From assembly GCA_016704305.1 (NCBI GenBank), contig JADJAL010000001.1:124001-188000 (forward strand): a stretch of DNA of 64,000 nt, read 5' to 3'. Origin of the DNA: Haliea sp. Its GTDB lineage: Bacteria > Pseudomonadota > Gammaproteobacteria > Pseudomonadales > Halieaceae. The notes below the pieces were generated by a model. That model had not been told where the DNA came from, made no database searches, and was given only the letters and a program-made list of their open reading frames with translations. How positions within the stretch are numbered: the stretch's first letter is position 1; the number at the start of each line of letters is the position of its first letter. Positions 62,674 through 64,000 of the stretch are shown in pieces. A program made the translations under genes and the position numbers.

Positions 62674-64000
62674 ATGCATACACCCCGTTTAAGCCGCAAT
62701 GGACATCGCAGTGTATGCCGGACCCGCCCGCGCTATGCCCTGCTCGCTCTCGCCACGCTTGCCAATCTTTTGGGTGCCACTGCCAGCAGCGCCAACCCGA
62801 ATGACATCGCGCGCGCTGAGCAACTGGTGCAAGCGAGCAACTACCAGGAGGCGTACGAGCTGTTGCTGCCACTGGCAGAGCAGAACACGGACAACGCTGC
62901 ATTCAATATCCTGCTGGGCGAATCCGCGCTGCGCACCAACCGCGCCGAGGATGCGGTGACGTTCTTCCAGCGCAGCCTCCACGCCGACCCCGACTCAAAG
63001 AACGCCCACCTCGGACTGGCCCGCGCCTACCTGGCGTTGGGCGACTACCCGCCGCCGCCAAGATCGAGTTCGAGACCGTACTGCGCTTTGATGACTTACC
63101 CGCCGACTTGCATCAGCAAGTGGAAATTTACGCGCGCGCAGCCGAGGGCTACGCCGCCGGCGAACGCCTGTCGCCGTTTGCCTATGTGATGACCGGCCTC
63201 GGGAACTACTCCGTCAATGCCACCGATGGCACTGACGAGTTTGGCGGCAGCGATACCGACGATAATTTCCTCAACGCCCGCCTCGGCGGCGGCCTGAACT
63301 ACCAACTCGACGACGGCTACGCGCTCAACGGCAGCCTGGACTACCGCTACCGGGACTACTACGACAACGATGATCGCAGGGACGACAAGGACCTGCGCTG
63401 GAATGGCGCTGTCAATCGCACGCTGGGGGAAAACAACGTGGCGGTAGGATTGCGCGGTCGCAACAGTTATCGCGGCAACGGCGACTATCGCAATGACTAC
63501 GGCATCTATACCGATTGGCGCAATGCATTCTCCTCCACCGACCAGTTTAATCTGGGCTTCGAATTCCGCCGCCGCGATTACCCCAGTGGTCCGCTGCGCG
63601 AACGCAGCCGCAACATCGCCGAGTTAACGGCGGGCTGGACGCATTCGCTGTTCGACGGCAAGCACAGCTTCAGCCTGGTGGCCGCCGGCGGACGGGAATT
63701 TGCCACGGACGACCGACCGGACGGCGATTCCAATTTCGTCAGCCTGTCGCCGTCTCTGAATTTCACGATCACCGACACCCTCGGCGGCTTCCTGTTCGGC
63801 TGGTGGCAGCACGACCGCTACAACATTGAACAACTCAATGTGGACGCCGCTGACACTGTGCTGGGCTATGGAGATCGGGAGGATGACCTCTACGAGGCCG
63901 GCGCAGGCTTGACCTGGGAGTTCGCGAAATCCTGGTCGCTCAACCCTGAAATTCTCTACATTCGCGACGACAGCAATATCCTGGCGAACAACTACAGCTC
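62674..64000 (+). pseudogene. Outer-membrane TPR plus beta-barrel protein (Slam/DUF560-like), frameshifted and 3'-truncated
   Basis: From ATG 62674 a signal region (LATLANLLGATASSA) leads into a TPR-like domain: IARAEQLVQASNYQEAYELL, AAFNILLGESALRTNRAED and KNAHLGLARAYLALGDY. At about 63055 one base is missing in the CCGCCGCCG run, and the listed frame loses sense. The next frame reads KIEFETVLRFDDLPADLHQQ, then alternating polar/aromatic strands (GLNYQLDDGYALNGSLDYRYRD, GIYTDWRNAFSS, FNLGFEFRRRD, LGGFLFGWWQHDRYNIEQLN) without a stop to base 64000. TPR followed by a large barrel is the layout of Slam proteins that move lipoproteins to the surface; other porin-like barrels are possible. It is cut by the window end. 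Confidence 0.75.

Noticed and set aside
1..64000. tRNA, rRNA or insertion sequence
   Set aside because: No cloverleaf with CCA-type acceptor and GTTCRA loop, no rRNA block and no transposase motif was recognised; a tRNAscan and IS search would decide.

Overview
The window comes from a GC-rich Gram-negative bacterium. Lipobox lipoproteins, an RND pump, an outer-membrane beta-barrel and an OmpA-type peptidoglycan-binding lipoprotein show the Gram-negative envelope. Many CoA-ester catabolic genes, a LinB-type haloalkane dehalogenase and a BVMO suggest an aerobic lipid/steroid/xenobiotic-degrading gammaproteobacterium, possibly a marine Cellvibrionales lineage (Halieaceae or Spongiibacteraceae). 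That placement is inference from gene content, not from a marker gene. No rRNA, tRNA, CRISPR array, transposase or phage gene was recognised.

Layout. 0-7.4 kb: 5'-truncated thiolase, RibB with a degenerate RibA-like domain, an RND efflux adaptor and permease, and a convergent luciferase-like oxidoreductase. 7.7-13.5 kb: molybdopterin oxidoreductase, GNAT/FemAB-like protein, penicillin-acylase-type lipoprotein. 13.6-23.1 kb: a catabolic block of two crotonases, a nitroreductase, a FadD19-like acyl-CoA ligase, two thiolase-fold proteins without the usual catalytic Cys, two DUF35 OB-fold proteins, and a divergent type I extradiol dioxygenase. The block resembles steroid or isoprenoid side-chain and ring catabolism. 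23-31.4 kb: phosphotransferase, amino-acid-type binding protein, SYLF-domain protein, split PEP-synthase-like pair, GST with an in-frame amber codon, haloalkane dehalogenase, Baeyer-Villiger monooxygenase. 31.7-40.2 kb: vWA-OmpA lipoprotein, B12-type radical SAM protein behind a probable FNR-type promoter, then a TetR-headed run (DUF1428, VOC, GST, SRPBCC, SDR, MBL) and a cupin. 40.2-45.8 kb: carboxyltransferase, enoyl-CoA isomerase-like crotonase, AMACR, HSD10-like dehydrogenase and acyl-CoA dehydrogenase, a coherent branched-acyl-CoA degradation operon. 46-54 kb: badly frameshifted GGDEF protein, DUF748 protein, GT2, GtrA and DUF2142 protein, with an intact AraC regulator. 54-62.3 kb: SprT-like and NlpC/P60 proteins, patatin lipoprotein, amidohydrolase, YfcC-type carrier, arginine deiminase and an arginine/ornithine-type antiporter. 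62.7 kb to the end: a TPR plus beta-barrel outer-membrane protein cut by the window.

Two features cross the whole window. First, at least a dozen genes are broken by single-base indels, several in G or T runs, with conserved protein sequence continuing in the next frame; this looks more like assembly or sequencing error than decay. Second, the larger intergenic gaps hold structured repeats: (a) two inverted pairs of long hairpins with unrelated stems but conserved GAGTATC-containing loops; (b) two copies of a longer cloverleaf-like element with ATGG-type inner hairpins; (c) GGGGTCAGAG palindromes; (d) a G4 motif beside eight 13-bp repeats. Stem differences in (a) and (b) fall almost entirely on the strand where they make G-U wobble pairs, which points to function as RNA or single-stranded DNA.
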